Notes: generated by a model not told the origin, from the sequence alone. A DNA stretch of 64,000 bases from an uncultured Planctomycetales bacterium (GCA_937889015.1 CALARR010000361.1:1-64000), one strand, 5' to 3'. Counted from the first letter of the stretch, positions 1-8,501 are shown. Numbers and translations: made by a program.

Positions 1-15
1 TGGCTTGCTAAAAAC
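1..15 (+). repeat. Left terminal inverted repeat of the IS
   Basis: TGGCTTGCTAAAAAC is the exact reverse complement of bases 1699-1713. It may continue to the left of the window. Confidence 0.85.
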
Positions 16-123
16 CGCGTTCTTTTGGACAAAAAGTGATCTTGGTCATTATGTCGGTATTTGTTCCACTATGTGACGTTTTTTCGGGCCCCCGGTGGGC
101 ACAGTTTTGGAAAGGATTCCGCC

Positions 124-372
124 ATGAGCATGTCGGTCGAACCCAAGACGTACCGCAGTCCGCGACACAAGTTGCTCGGATTCTTCGAGTCGAGCCGGGA
201 TCGCTGGAAGGCCAAGTGTCTGGTTGCCAAACAAAAGGCCAAAGCCTTGGCAAACAACGTCGCGGCGTTGAGGAAGAGCCGCGAGCAATGGAAAGCCCTG
301 GCCCGCGCGCGTCGCGACGAAATCGAGCGACTTCGGCGGGAATTGGAGCAGGCAAAAAACAGCCTCCTGTAG
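124..372 (+). CDS. IS OrfA, small basic coiled-coil protein
   Basis: This 82-residue ORF begins at ATG 124 behind an AAAGGA ribosome-binding site. The product is highly basic; its second half, rich in Lys, Arg, Glu and Leu, is predicted to form a long coiled coil. The zero-frame stop is at 370-372. Just before it lies the heptamer A_AAA_AAC (354-360), so ribosomes can either end here or slip back one base into the long downstream frame. OrfA proteins of IS elements often bind the terminal repeats or regulate the full transposase; that role is inferred from the architecture, not from a recognised domain. Confidence 0.7.
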   Translation: MSMSVEPKTYRSPRHKLLGFFESSRDRWKAKCLVAKQKAKALANNVAALRKSREQWKALARARRDEIERLRRELEQAKNSLL

Positions 373-1706
373 AGGTCATTCCGCCCTCGCCCCCCGTAGA
401 ATTCGCCGCGCCGCTGCCGCGGCACCACTATTCGCCGGGCATGATGAGCTTGGTGGTCAAGGGGTTGCTGGTCGCACGGGCGGGCCAGCGGTGTTTGTCG
501 GCGGTCTTGGACTTGGTAGCCCCCTGGTTGCCGGGCGCGGCGGAGATTCCCTGTTCCAACACGGGGCGTATGTGGTTGTTGCGTCTGGGGCTGTATGAAT
601 TGCTGCGTCCGCGAGTGAAGGCCAACGACTGGGCGTGGATCCTCGACCACACGATTCAATTGGGGGGGATGAAGGCGCTGGTCATCGTCGGCCTTCGCTT
701 GCGCCGCTGGCAGAAGCGATGCCGGCCGTTGCGTCACGAAGATCTGACGGTTCTGGATGTGACGCCCATGCGGCATTCCAGCGGTCCGGCAGTCGCGGCC
801 CGTTTGGAGGCGGTTGCCCAGCGAATCGGCAAACCGCGGGCGATCCTCGGCGATGGTGGGACCGACTTGAAATGCGGTATCGCCAGTTTTCAGAAGACCC
901 ATCGCGGCGTGGCCCGGCTTTACGACATCAAGCACAAGATGGCCTTGTTGCTGCAGGGGCAACTGGAAAGAGACTCTCGATGGGCGAAATTCATCAGTGG
1001 CGTGAATCAAACCCGCTCGCGAGTGCTGTTGACGGACTTGGCGTTCCTGGTTCCTCCCGATCTGAAGGCCAAGTCGCGTTACCTGAACCTTCCCCCGCTT
1101 GTCGCCTGGGCGCAAAAGACGCTGGCCTTCTTGGACCGTCCGCACGACCTGCCAGGCAAGCCGGTCGATCAGAAGGCCTTGGAGGAGAAACTCGCTTGGC
1201 TGCGAGAGTATCGCGAGGCGTTGTACCACTGGTCGGTGCTCTTGGCGATCGCCGAAACAGCCGAGCATTACGTGCGTCACGAAGGCTATCACGCGGCGGC
1301 TATGAAACAGTTGCAGCGACGCCTGGACGGGTTGGCGATCAACGCGGCCGCGCAGGCTATGGAAAAGGCCACTCTGGAATTCGTTGCCGAACAGGCGGCT
1401 CCTGCGCGAGCCGGTGAACGGCTGATTGGCAGCAGCGAAGTCCTGGAATCGTTGATCGGCAAGTACAAGCATCTTCAAGGCACTCACCGCCAGGGCGGCA
1501 TGACGCCGCAAGTGCTGGCTTTCGGGGCGATTGTGGCGAAGAAGACAGCGAACTCGATTGGCAAAGCCCTAACCGCTATCCGTACGCTCGACGTTCTGCG
1601 ATGGTGTCGGAAGCATCTGGGAATGACCATTCAAGCCCAACGCCGCTACGCTTTCCAGGAACAAAACCCGGACATAAAACTACTACCAACACCGCAAAGT
1701 TTTTAG
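124..1706 (+). CDS. Transposase OrfAB (product of -1 programmed frameshift)
   Basis: The long frame is open to 1706 but has no sensible start of its own. Joining it to OrfA by a -1 slip at 354-360 gives a continuous protein of about 527 residues. The downstream part has candidate acidic catalytic residues in LTVLDVTPM, in ILGDGGTDLKCGI and in a C-terminal helix IGSSEVLESLIGKYK, the last resembling the Glu-bearing helix of DDE transposases. The alignment to a named DDE family is not certain. A GGAG at 345-348 upstream of the slippery site could act as a Shine-Dalgarno-like stimulator. The gene is enclosed by inverted repeats, which supports a transposase role. Confidence 0.75.
354..360 (+). 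other. Slippery heptamer A_AAA_AAC for -1 frameshifting
   Basis: In the OrfA frame the codons are GCA AAA AAC, which is the canonical X_XXY_YYZ heptamer. Slippage by one base leads exactly into the frame of the long transposase ORF (AAA AAA CAG). The zero-frame stop follows 10 bases later. A 6-bp GC stem (405-410 with 418-423) lies downstream, but further away than is typical for a stimulator. Confidence 0.75.
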
Positions 1707-1713
1707 CAAGCCA
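1699..1713 (-). repeat. Right terminal inverted repeat of the IS
   Basis: GTTTTTAGCAAGCCA is a perfect inverted match to bases 1-15. It overlaps the last codons and the stop of the transposase gene, a compact arrangement common in IS elements. Confidence 0.85.
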
Positions 1714-1900
1714 CTCTGGCAGGTACTGGGCATTACAGCACGCTTTGCAGAGCATGTCCACCACACCCCCCAACGGCACGTGTATTGATTGCGTTCCTCG
1801 TGGCCATCTGGTAACACTGGAGGCAGTTCGGCGAGTCCGCCGGACGCATCGTCTCGCCAATCTTTGGGGGCCGCGCCATACCTCATCCCAGCCGGCGCCA

Positions 1901-2584
1901 ATGATCGCTCTGCAGCAAGTCTACCACCGCCTGTTCGAACGCTTTGGGCCTCAACACTGGTGGCCTGGCGACTCGCCGCTGGAAGTGGTTGTCGGGGCGG
2001 TCCTGGTCCAGAACACGAACTGGAACAACGTCAAGAAAGCGATCGCCAACCTACGGGAGGCCAATCTGCTCGATCCCCAATCGCTGGTCGAGATCCCGGC
2101 CGAGGAACTGGAGGAACGGATTCGTCCGGCGGGCTATTTCCGCGTCAAGGCCCGGCGGCTTCAGAACCTCATGCGATTCCTCGTCGATCGCTACGGTGGT
2201 TCCCTAGAGGCCATGTTCCAGAGCCCACCGGACGAACTGCGACAAGCCCTGTTGAGTGTCAACGGGGTGGGTCCGGAAACGGCCGATTCGATCCTGCTGT
2301 ATGCCGGGGGGATGGCCGTATTCGTGGTCGATGCCTACACCTACCGTGTGCTGACGCGCCACGGTTGGATCGACGAGGAGGCTGACTACCACCTGATGCA
2401 GGAGACTTTCCAGTCACAGCTTGTCAGCGATGCGGCCCTGTACAACGAGTACCATGCGCTGCTGGTTCGGCTGGGCAAAGAGTACTGCCGCAAGAGGCCT
2501 AAGTGTAGCGGCTGTCCGTTGCAGGACATGCTGCCCCCTGGTGGCCCGCATGGCGTAGGTGGGGATGATGAGTCGTTCTGTTGA
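1901..2584 (+). CDS. Endonuclease III-like DNA glycosylase (COG2231/MagIII type)
   Basis: The 227-residue product has the HhH-GPD fold of base-excision glycosylases. The helix-hairpin-helix is NGVGPETADSILLYA (around residues 120-135) and the catalytic Asp lies in FVVDAYTYRVL. The position of the Nth catalytic Lys is Glu in GVGPETAD, as in the MagIII/COG2231 group, so a monofunctional glycosylase without lyase activity is expected. A C-terminal Cys cluster has three close cysteines (C-x5-C-x2-C), while a fourth at the usual spacing is replaced by Leu, so a [4Fe-4S] cluster is doubtful. The start ATG 1901 fits the normal family length; the frame stays open upstream into the IS, but without similarity. 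The role is probably removal of alkylated or damaged bases. Confidence 0.8.
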   Translation: MIALQQVYHRLFERFGPQHWWPGDSPLEVVVGAVLVQNTNWNNVKKAIANLREANLLDPQSLVEIPAEELEERIRPAGYFRVKARRLQNLMRFLVDRYGGSLEAMFQSPPDELRQALLSVNGVGPETADSILLYAGGMAVFVVDAYTYRVLTRHGWIDEEADYHLMQETFQSQLVSDAALYNEYHALLVRLGKEYCRKRPKCSGCPLQDMLPPGGPHGVGGDDESFC

Positions 2585-2728
2585 CAATCAGGGAAGTGGT
2601 GGAGCACGGGCGCTCAGCGGAATCCCGGCTTCGCGAAGAACGTCAACATCGGATGGCAACACTTTTCCCCGTATCAAAGGCGGGCCCGCTGTTCGCACAA
2701 GGCAACGGTGCGTCCCCCTTAACCGGAA

Positions 2729-2743
2729 GACCGCGAAGCGGTC
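2729..2743. terminator. Small hairpin between convergent genes
   Basis: GACCGC-GAA-GCGGTC forms a perfect 6-bp GC stem in the 179-bp gap between the glycosylase gene and the end of ftsQ, which converge here. There is no T tract, so it is at best a weak terminator. Confidence 0.3.
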
Positions 2744-2763
2744 CGCGACCCATCTCCAGCACG

Positions 2764-3660
2764 CTAACGCGGAGCGCGGGGCAGCGGTGAGATTTGCACT
2801 CCGCGGGGGTCTCGCAGATCGATCTGTTGCGGTCCCTGATGCCCGTCCGGGCTCCCCTGTTCGGCGACGATTTCTCGCAGACGCGAGACCTTGTCTGCAG
2901 CCGACACCGGGTCGGGCGATGTGGCCCCCGGGGCTCGCCCCCACACGATGCGTGTGCGGCCGTGCGTGTAGACGGAATACATGAAGGCGTCTACACTCTC
3001 GGCCGTCTCGGAGGGTTCGATGCGTTCGAGTTTCATGCTGATCCACAAGGGGAGCAGGGCGGCCGCCACCTCGGCCCCACCACTGACGCGGGCATCACCC
3101 CACGGCGTTCCCACGGGTCCGATGGGCATGGTCTTGATGCCCACCAAACGCGGATAGCGGCTGGCTTCGACGGGTGAAAAATCGCTGCTCGGGAGCCAAA
3201 CCCCGGAAGCGTCGACGGGCAGAACCCCGGAACCGGTTGGCACCTCGACCATACACACCGGCTGTCGATAGTCGAGTTCGACTCTCAGTCGCGCGCCGGG
3301 GAGCTTCGTCACGCTGCGAACTTTGGCCACCCACGGATGCAGGGCAAAGGAGTCAGCGAAGCGTTTGACGAGATGGTCGTCGAGCACCGAAAGCGACCCG
3401 TCGGATGCAGCAACCCGATACACGTCGCCGCGCACGTCGCTGTGGATCCACTTGGGCGGGGGCGTGATCTCGATATTCTCCAGCCGCACCGCATACTGGC
3501 TCGAGGTGAGCACATCATGGCCTACGAGGTTCCACGCCAGATACCCACCGCCGGCGAGCACTGCGGCCACGAAGAGCGCGGCCACCATCAGCCCCGGCAT
3601 CGGCATCAGCCGCCGCTGAGCTCTCTGGGCCGCTGCCTTGCTCTTCTTGCTGCCCCCCAT
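2764..3660 (-). CDS. ftsQ: FtsQ/DivIB-like cell division protein
   Basis: The 298-residue protein has a basic N-terminus (KKSKAAAQRAQRR), one transmembrane segment at about residues 22-44 and a periplasmic part. The segment LHPWVAKVRSVTKLPG followed by RVELDYRQPVCMVEV matches the POTRA-to-beta transition of FtsQ proteins (after the pattern W-V-x(2)-V-x-V-x(2)-x-P). It is the last gene of the mur cluster, three bases after murB, the position ftsQ holds in classical dcw clusters. In other bacteria FtsQ links the divisome to FtsL/FtsB; here no ftsZ or ftsA follows, so its partners may differ. The C-terminal 40 residues are Pro-rich and poorly conserved. Identification rests on context plus the POTRA-like signature. 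Confidence 0.72.
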   Translation of the reverse strand: MGGSKKSKAAAQRAQRRLMPMPGLMVAALFVAAVLAGGGYLAWNLVGHDVLTSSQYAVRLENIEITPPPKWIHSDVRGDVYRVAASDGSLSVLDDHLVKRFADSFALHPWVAKVRSVTKLPGARLRVELDYRQPVCMVEVPTGSGVLPVDASGVWLPSSDFSPVEASRYPRLVGIKTMPIGPVGTPWGDARVSGGAEVAAALLPLWISMKLERIEPSETAESVDAFMYSVYTHGRTRIVWGRAPGATSPDPVSAADKVSRLREIVAEQGSPDGHQGPQQIDLRDPRGVQISPLPRAPR

Positions 3661-3663
3661 GCT

Positions 3664-4542
3664 CTACCAAATCTCCAGTTCCAGTTCCAACTCCACGCCC
3701 AAGCGGTCGCGGACCTGGTCGCGCACCAGGTCGATCAGCCGCAAAACGTCGTTCCCGGTGCAATCGGGCTCGGCGATGAAGAAATTGGCGTGCCGTTCAC
3801 TGACCACGGCCCCGCCGATCCGAGTCCCCTTCAGTCCTGCCCGTTCGATAAGCTCCCCGGCGCTGACCGCGCGGGGGTTCTTGAAGACACAGCCCGCGCA
3901 CTGGTGGCCCATCGGTTGACTGGCCTTGCGGATGATCCACTGCTTCTGCAGACGTTTGCCCAACTCCTGCGGATCGTCTTGTTCGAGTTCCAGCTTGGCG
4001 TCGAGAATCACCAACTCGTCCAGACTGCTTTCGCGATAGCCAAAGACCATGTCGTCGCGACCGCGGGTGAGCACCTCGGCGTTGGCCGTGACGAGCGTAG
4101 CCTGGACTGTCCACTGGCCAATGTCGCCGCCATGGGCGCCTGCGTTGCCGTGCAGAGCACCGCCCAGCGTGCCGGGGATCGCTACCAAGGTCTCCAATCC
4201 TGCCAGCCCCTGGTGTACGGCCGTAGTGACGACGGGCCCCAAACGCGCGCCACCGCCTGCCGTGATGACCGAGCCCTCGACCTTGATCTGGCCGAAGGCC
4301 GGCTCCGACAATCGGATCACCATGCCAGGTACACCCTTGTCGCGAACCAGGATGTTCGAGCCATTGCCCAGTACCCGGACCGGCACGTCGTGCTCGCGAC
4401 AACGACGAACCAACGCGATGAGTTCGTCGGGTTCGCGGGGCTCGGCAAAGTACTCGGCCGGCCCGCCGATTTGGAACCAGGTGTGCATCGCCAGCAGTTC
4501 ACCCTGCCGCACGACTTTCTCGAAACCGGTAATCAAGCTCAT
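3664..4542 (-). CDS. murB: UDP-N-acetylenolpyruvoylglucosamine reductase MurB
   Basis: MurB reduces UDP-GlcNAc-enolpyruvate to UDP-MurNAc with NADPH and FAD in the cytoplasm. Recognisable FAD-binding signatures are TWFQIGGPAEYF, LGNGSNILVRD and IPGTLGGALHGNAGAHG. The proton-donor site, usually Ser in GSxFKNP, is Cys here (GCVFKNP). The C-terminal domain has GGAVVSERHANFFI. I chose ATG 4542 (292 residues) with GGGA 10 bases upstream; it overlaps the end of murC by 44 bp. A start at 4488 would avoid the overlap but would remove the first strand of the FAD domain. The gene is translated within the mur operon, directly before ftsQ. Confidence 0.95.
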   Translation of the reverse strand: MSLITGFEKVVRQGELLAMHTWFQIGGPAEYFAEPREPDELIALVRRCREHDVPVRVLGNGSNILVRDKGVPGMVIRLSEPAFGQIKVEGSVITAGGGARLGPVVTTAVHQGLAGLETLVAIPGTLGGALHGNAGAHGGDIGQWTVQATLVTANAEVLTRGRDDMVFGYRESSLDELVILDAKLELEQDDPQELGKRLQKQWIIRKASQPMGHQCAGCVFKNPRAVSAGELIERAGLKGTRIGGAVVSERHANFFIAEPDCTGNDVLRLIDLVRDQVRDRLGVELELELEIW

Positions 4543-5956
4543 GATGCGTCCCGTCGCGTGAAAGAGAATCGATCCACTCGTTGCCCAACCGCCGCACGTC
4601 ACCCGCCCCCAAGGTCAATAGCACATCACCTGGAAGCAAACACCCTTCGAGCCACTGGGCAATAGCCTCCAGCGAGTGGACCGGCGGGACCTGAACCCCC
4701 CGGGCACGTACCCGCTCGGCAAGATCTTCGGCCGTGACCTCGCCCGGCTGCGCGTGCCCTTCGCGAGCCCGATAGATCTCGGCCACGAACAATCGGTCAC
4801 TATTCTCCAGGCTGGCGGCGAATTCGTCCAGGAGCTGGGCCGTGCGGGAAGCCTGATGCGGCTGAAATACCGTCCACAGGCGGCGGTTAGGGTACATGAG
4901 CCTCACGGCCGCAGTCGCAGCGGCTACCTCGGTGGGATGGTGGGCATAGTCATCCACCCAGTCCCTCCCCCGCCAGGTGACTACATGCTCCAGACGACGG
5001 CGTAGGCCGGGGAAAATGGCCAAACCACTGGCTACTTGCTCTCCAGACAGCCCACACCACTGCCCAAGACCGGTCGCCGCCAGGGCGTTGAGTACGTTGT
5101 GACGCCCTGCAACAGGCAAGCGAACCGTGGCCCAGCGACTTCCGCCGCGTCGAATCTGGAACATGTACCGTCCATTCTCGTGGCCAAGCTCCACGATCGA
5201 CCAGTCGGCGGCTGCATCGAATCCAAAGGTCTTGACCTGGCAGGTAGCCACCTGGGCCGCCTGACGAGCTCGCGGACACTCGTGTCGCACCAGGAGCAGG
5301 CCATCGCCGGGCAGTTTCTGGACGAACGAGGCAAAGGCCAGATCCAATTGGCCCGGATAGCGGTAGAAGTCGAAGTGGTCATCCTCAATGTTGAGCACCA
5401 CGGCCGCTTGGGGGGCTAGGTGCAGAAAATTCTCGCGATACTCGCAGGCCTCGACCACGACCAGGTCGCGGCTGCCGGCATGTCCACCCAAACCACCTCG
5501 TAAGGGCGCTGCCCCACAGAAAACCGTGGGATCTTGGCCCGCCTCACTCAGCAAGTGGCCGAGCATGGCTGTGGTGGTGGACTTGCCATGCGTGCCGGCC
5601 ACCGCCAGCCCACGCCGCGCTCGACCAATTTGCCCCAAAGCCTGAAAATAACTCACGATCGGCAATCCGCGTTGTGCGGCGCGAAGCACTTCTGGATTGT
5701 TGCGCGGCACGGCATCGCTGATGATGAGGGCCTGTGCCTCTTCCGGCAAGAAGGCCGCATGGTGTCCACGAAACAGACGGACCCCTTGTCCAGCCAAGGG
5801 GGCAGCCGGCTCAATGTCCAGATCCGAGCCACTCACTTGCCAGCCCCAACCAACCAAGACCGCGGCCAAAGAGGACATGCCCGCCCCTCCGATGCCCACT
5901 AGATGAACACGGCGGCACTGGCGCAAGTCGCTAAGCCCCGTGTGCTTAGAGCCCAT
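4499..5956 (-). CDS. murC: UDP-N-acetylmuramate--L-alanine ligase MurC
   Basis: MurC adds L-Ala to UDP-MurNAc using ATP. The N-terminal Rossmann motif is VHLVGIGGAGMSSLA, the ATP loop is GTHGKSTTTAMLGHLL and the C-terminal domain has WVDDYAHHPTEV. From ATG 5956 the protein has 485 residues, normal for the family. That ATG lies inside an 81-bp dispersed repeat (5950-6030). The frame is also open to an earlier ATG at 6070, which has GAGG four bases upstream and would give 523 residues with the repeat translated at about residues 14-41. No other ATG lies between the repeat and the Rossmann loop, so the repeat either supplies the start codon or is part of the protein. A promoter candidate lies at 6115-6144. 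Confidence 0.93.
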   Translation of the reverse strand: MGSKHTGLSDLRQCRRVHLVGIGGAGMSSLAAVLVGWGWQVSGSDLDIEPAAPLAGQGVRLFRGHHAAFLPEEAQALIISDAVPRNNPEVLRAAQRGLPIVSYFQALGQIGRARRGLAVAGTHGKSTTTAMLGHLLSEAGQDPTVFCGAAPLRGGLGGHAGSRDLVVVEACEYRENFLHLAPQAAVVLNIEDDHFDFYRYPGQLDLAFASFVQKLPGDGLLLVRHECPRARQAAQVATCQVKTFGFDAAADWSIVELGHENGRYMFQIRRGGSRWATVRLPVAGRHNVLNALAATGLGQWCGLSGEQVASGLAIFPGLRRRLEHVVTWRGRDWVDDYAHHPTEVAAATAAVRLMYPNRRLWTVFQPHQASRTAQLLDEFAASLENSDRLFVAEIYRAREGHAQPGEVTAEDLAERVRARGVQVPPVHSLEAIAQWLEGCLLPGDVLLTLGAGDVRRLGNEWIDSLSRDGTHHELDYRFRESRAAG

Positions 5957-6030
5957 CCCAGAACTGCCACCGCCAGGTCGGGCGGCCCAGCGGGAGCGAT
6001 CTGCCGACAGGTTCTGGGACCGGCTCCTAA
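5950..6030 (+). repeat. 81-bp dispersed palindromic repeat, copy A
   Basis: This copy matches copies B, C and D over its full length. It begins AGCCCATCCCAGAAC and ends GGTTCTGGGACCGGCTCC, and the outer arms CCCAGAAC and GTTCTGGG are inverted repeats. It sits across the start of murC in the antisense direction relative to the orientation in which copies B-D are translated. Confidence 0.85.
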
Positions 6031-6114
6031 TAACTCGCGATTCAGACTGTGCCTGGTCGTCGACCGCCATGTCGCCTCGCCCTATGGGGCCATTTGTATG
6101 AGAATAGAACGCCG

Positions 6115-6144
6115 ATCATACAGCCAACCCGGAGAAGGGGTCAA
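6115..6144 (-). promoter_or_regulatory. Candidate sigma-70 promoter for murC
   Basis: On the minus strand TTGACC (6144-6139) is followed after 18 bases by TATGAT (6120-6115), both five of six matches to consensus. It lies in the gap between murG and murC, so murC-murB-ftsQ could have its own transcript in addition to read-through. Confidence 0.5.
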
Positions 6145-6171
6145 CGGAGGTGCCTGTCCGCAAACGCCATG

Positions 6172-7293
6172 CTAGGCCGCCCGTGCTGGAGGAGTGGCAT
6201 GGGAGGTGCGGATCTCCAGGATGGCTTGCGCCACCTGCTCGGCCGCGCAAGGTCGCGCAAGACGCTGCATGGCCTGCGCCATCTGTCCTCGGCGGGCGGG
6301 GTCGGTGAGCAACGGGCGCAAGGTGTCAGCGAGACGCTGGGGGAAGTCCTGCGACAGTTGATCCACAACAGCACAGCCGCCGGCACGTTCGGCTTGGCGC
6401 GCGTTGCCGTGTTGATGATTGTCGGCCGCGTGAGGATAGGGGATCAAGATGCCTGGAACACCCGCCGCGGCCAATTCGGCCAGGGTCGTGCCACCGGCCC
6501 GACTCACAACCAGATCGCTGTCGGCGAGCAGGTTGGGCATATGGCGAATGAAGGGTCGTACGTCGGCCACTAGGCCACGATCGCGGTAGTCGCTCCGCAC
6601 ATCGTCCAACTCGTCGGGACCCGTCTGGTGTACGATCCGCCATCCCTGCAGAAGGTCTGGAAACCGGGCCAGCGCGGCCGGCAGAGCCCGATTCAACGCC
6701 ATCGCACCGCTGCTTCCGCCAAGGACCGCCAATTGCGGTTGCCGTGAAATGCGACACGCTGTTATGAACTCGTGACGGACCGGATTACCGGTGACCAATG
6801 CTCGGCAACTCTTCGGCAAGCCGGTACAGGTCACTTCAAACGCCACGCAGACGGCTTGGGCTCTGGGAGCCAGCCAGCGCGTGACGCGTCCCGGAACGGC
6901 ATTCTGTTCCAAGAGCACCAAGGGGATTCCCAGCCAAACCGCAGCCTGCGCAGCCGGCAAGCTGGCATGGCCGCCCAGTCCCACCACAAGGTCAACCCTT
7001 TCCCGCAACTGCAGACGCGTTGCGCCAGCCAGTCCGCACAGATTGCTCCAAAGGCATGACGCCAGCTTGCGCCATTGACTGGAGCTTGGCGAGCTAGGCA
7101 GCCTGCAATACTCGTGGCCCACTTCCTCGACCAACTCTCGTTCACGCGGCTTGCCAGTGCCCACAAAGCCCACTCGAACACCGGGGGCAAGCCGGGTCAG
7201 CCATTCAGCCACGGCCAGCCCGGGCGTGAGGTGCCCGATCGTTCCGCCGCCGGCAAACAGGATGTGGAAAGGAAGGCTCATCGAAGACATCAT
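6172..7293 (-). CDS. murG: Undecaprenyl-PP-MurNAc-pentapeptide GlcNAc transferase MurG
   Basis: MurG transfers GlcNAc from UDP-GlcNAc to lipid I, making lipid II at the inner face of the membrane. The N-terminal glycine loop is HILFAGGGTIGHLTPG, where the usual second Gly of GGGTGGH is Ile. A second G loop is VGLGGHASLPAAQ, and the UDP-GlcNAc site is SRAGGTTLAELAAAGVP followed by PYPHAADNHQHGNA. ATG 7293 overlaps the TGA of mraY as ATGA, which supports translational coupling and decides the start; ATG 7290 and ATG 7281 are alternatives. The product has 373 residues, close to the family norm. The frame runs far upstream inside mraY, but that part is only a shadow. Confidence 0.95.
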   Translation of the reverse strand: MMSSMSLPFHILFAGGGTIGHLTPGLAVAEWLTRLAPGVRVGFVGTGKPRERELVEEVGHEYCRLPSSPSSSQWRKLASCLWSNLCGLAGATRLQLRERVDLVVGLGGHASLPAAQAAVWLGIPLVLLEQNAVPGRVTRWLAPRAQAVCVAFEVTCTGLPKSCRALVTGNPVRHEFITACRISRQPQLAVLGGSSGAMALNRALPAALARFPDLLQGWRIVHQTGPDELDDVRSDYRDRGLVADVRPFIRHMPNLLADSDLVVSRAGGTTLAELAAAGVPGILIPYPHAADNHQHGNARQAERAGGCAVVDQLSQDFPQRLADTLRPLLTDPARRGQMAQAMQRLARPCAAEQVAQAILEIRTSHATPPARAA

Positions 7294-8438
7294 CGTCTCG
7301 CCGTACTTTTCGCGGCGATAGTGGGAGCGTCGGCCGGGTGTCGGAATTCCTGGAGGTTCAATTTGAGCATCGCCATGCCCAGCAACGCGCACAGTGCTGA
7401 GGCAATCCAGAACCGCACGACAATGCGAGTTTCCGGCCATCCTTTGAGTTGGAAATGGTGGTGCAGCGGAGCGCACAGCAGCACCCGCCGACCGCGCCAC
7501 TTGAAGAACCCAACTTGAACAATCACACTGAGGGCCTCCACCACGAACACCGCTCCGACCGGCACCAGCAGCCATTCCTGACGTGAGGCCAGGGCCAGCA
7601 ACCCCAGCAGGCCTCCCAGCGGCAGCGAACCCGTATCGCCCATGAAGACTTGCGCCGGATGACAATTGAACCAGAGAAATCCCAGCAGGGCGCCGATCAA
7701 CGCCCCGGCCAGAACGGTGACTTCACCGGCGCCAGCGACGCGAGCGATACCGAGATGGTCGGCCCATGCGGCATGTCCGGCGGCGTAGGCCACGACGGTC
7801 ATGGCGGCCACCGAGAAGATCAGGCACCCCCCGGCCAAGCCATCCAGGCCATCGGTCAAGTTCACCGCATTGCATGATCCAACCAGCACCAACGTGGCCC
7901 AGGGCACGAACCAGACGCCCAACTCCACCGGTGGCAGCAGCGGCAGATGGAGGAACAGACCGCCGGGGAGACCCGACAAGTGTCGCTCCAGCCACAAAGC
8001 GGCCACCGTGCAAATCAGCACTTGGCCGGCCAGCTTCCAGCGAACGGAAATGCCGTTGCGCACGCGGTGAAGCTTGACCAGATCGTCGACCGCTCCCAGC
8101 ATGCCCAGGCCGACTGCTAGCAGCAGAGCGACTTGCACATTGGCGTTGCCCAGGTCACTGAACACGAGCAACCCGGCAACCAGTCCGGCGACAATGAACA
8201 ATCCTCCCATTGTCGGCGTGGATTCCTTGGCGGCGTGAAGCCGACGCACCTGGTCGCTGTCGCACTTGATGGGCTCGCGAAAGTGAGCGCGAAGCCAAGC
8301 GATCCCGTGGGGCCCCATGGCCACGGCCAAGACAAAACTCGCCATGGCCGCCAACGCGGCTCGGAGCGTGATCTTCTCCAGAGACAACCCGCTGCTTGTC
8401 GTGTGCTGCCAGAGATGATCCAGAATCCAGAGGAGCAT
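7290..8438 (-). CDS. mraY: Phospho-MurNAc-pentapeptide transferase MraY
   Basis: MraY is the polytopic membrane enzyme that links phospho-MurNAc-pentapeptide to undecaprenyl phosphate (lipid I synthesis). The 382-residue product has about ten hydrophobic segments. Signature motifs are STPTMGG, NAVNLTDGLDGLAGG, VFMGDTGSLPLGG with the Mg-binding Asp, and PLHHHFQLKGW with the conserved HHH. The gene is preceded by an unusually long gap of 281 bp after murF and overlaps murG by four bases. The place between mraY and murG where murD and ftsW normally lie is empty; murD is found alone at 40536-41861. Confidence 0.96.
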   Translation of the reverse strand: MLLWILDHLWQHTTSSGLSLEKITLRAALAAMASFVLAVAMGPHGIAWLRAHFREPIKCDSDQVRRLHAAKESTPTMGGLFIVAGLVAGLLVFSDLGNANVQVALLLAVGLGMLGAVDDLVKLHRVRNGISVRWKLAGQVLICTVAALWLERHLSGLPGGLFLHLPLLPPVELGVWFVPWATLVLVGSCNAVNLTDGLDGLAGGCLIFSVAAMTVVAYAAGHAAWADHLGIARVAGAGEVTVLAGALIGALLGFLWFNCHPAQVFMGDTGSLPLGGLLGLLALASRQEWLLVPVGAVFVVEALSVIVQVGFFKWRGRRVLLCAPLHHHFQLKGWPETRIVVRFWIASALCALLGMAMLKLNLQEFRHPADAPTIAAKSTARR

Positions 8439-8501
8439 GGCGATCCATGAGTGAACTGACGCGCGGGGCCGAAGGGGCCCCTTCCCGGCGAGTGATTCCC
8501 T

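Larger units (their letters stand above)
1..1713 (+). mobile_element. Insertion sequence with -1 frameshifted transposase
   Basis: The first 15 bases of the window are repeated as a perfect inverted copy at 1699-1713, and the transposase stop codon at 1704-1706 lies inside the right copy. Between them are a small coiled-coil ORF and a long transposase-like ORF in the -1 frame, the usual layout of an IS with an OrfA/OrfAB arrangement. The left end coincides with the window edge, so the repeat may be longer and a target-site duplication cannot be checked. I could not assign an IS family. Confidence 0.85.
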
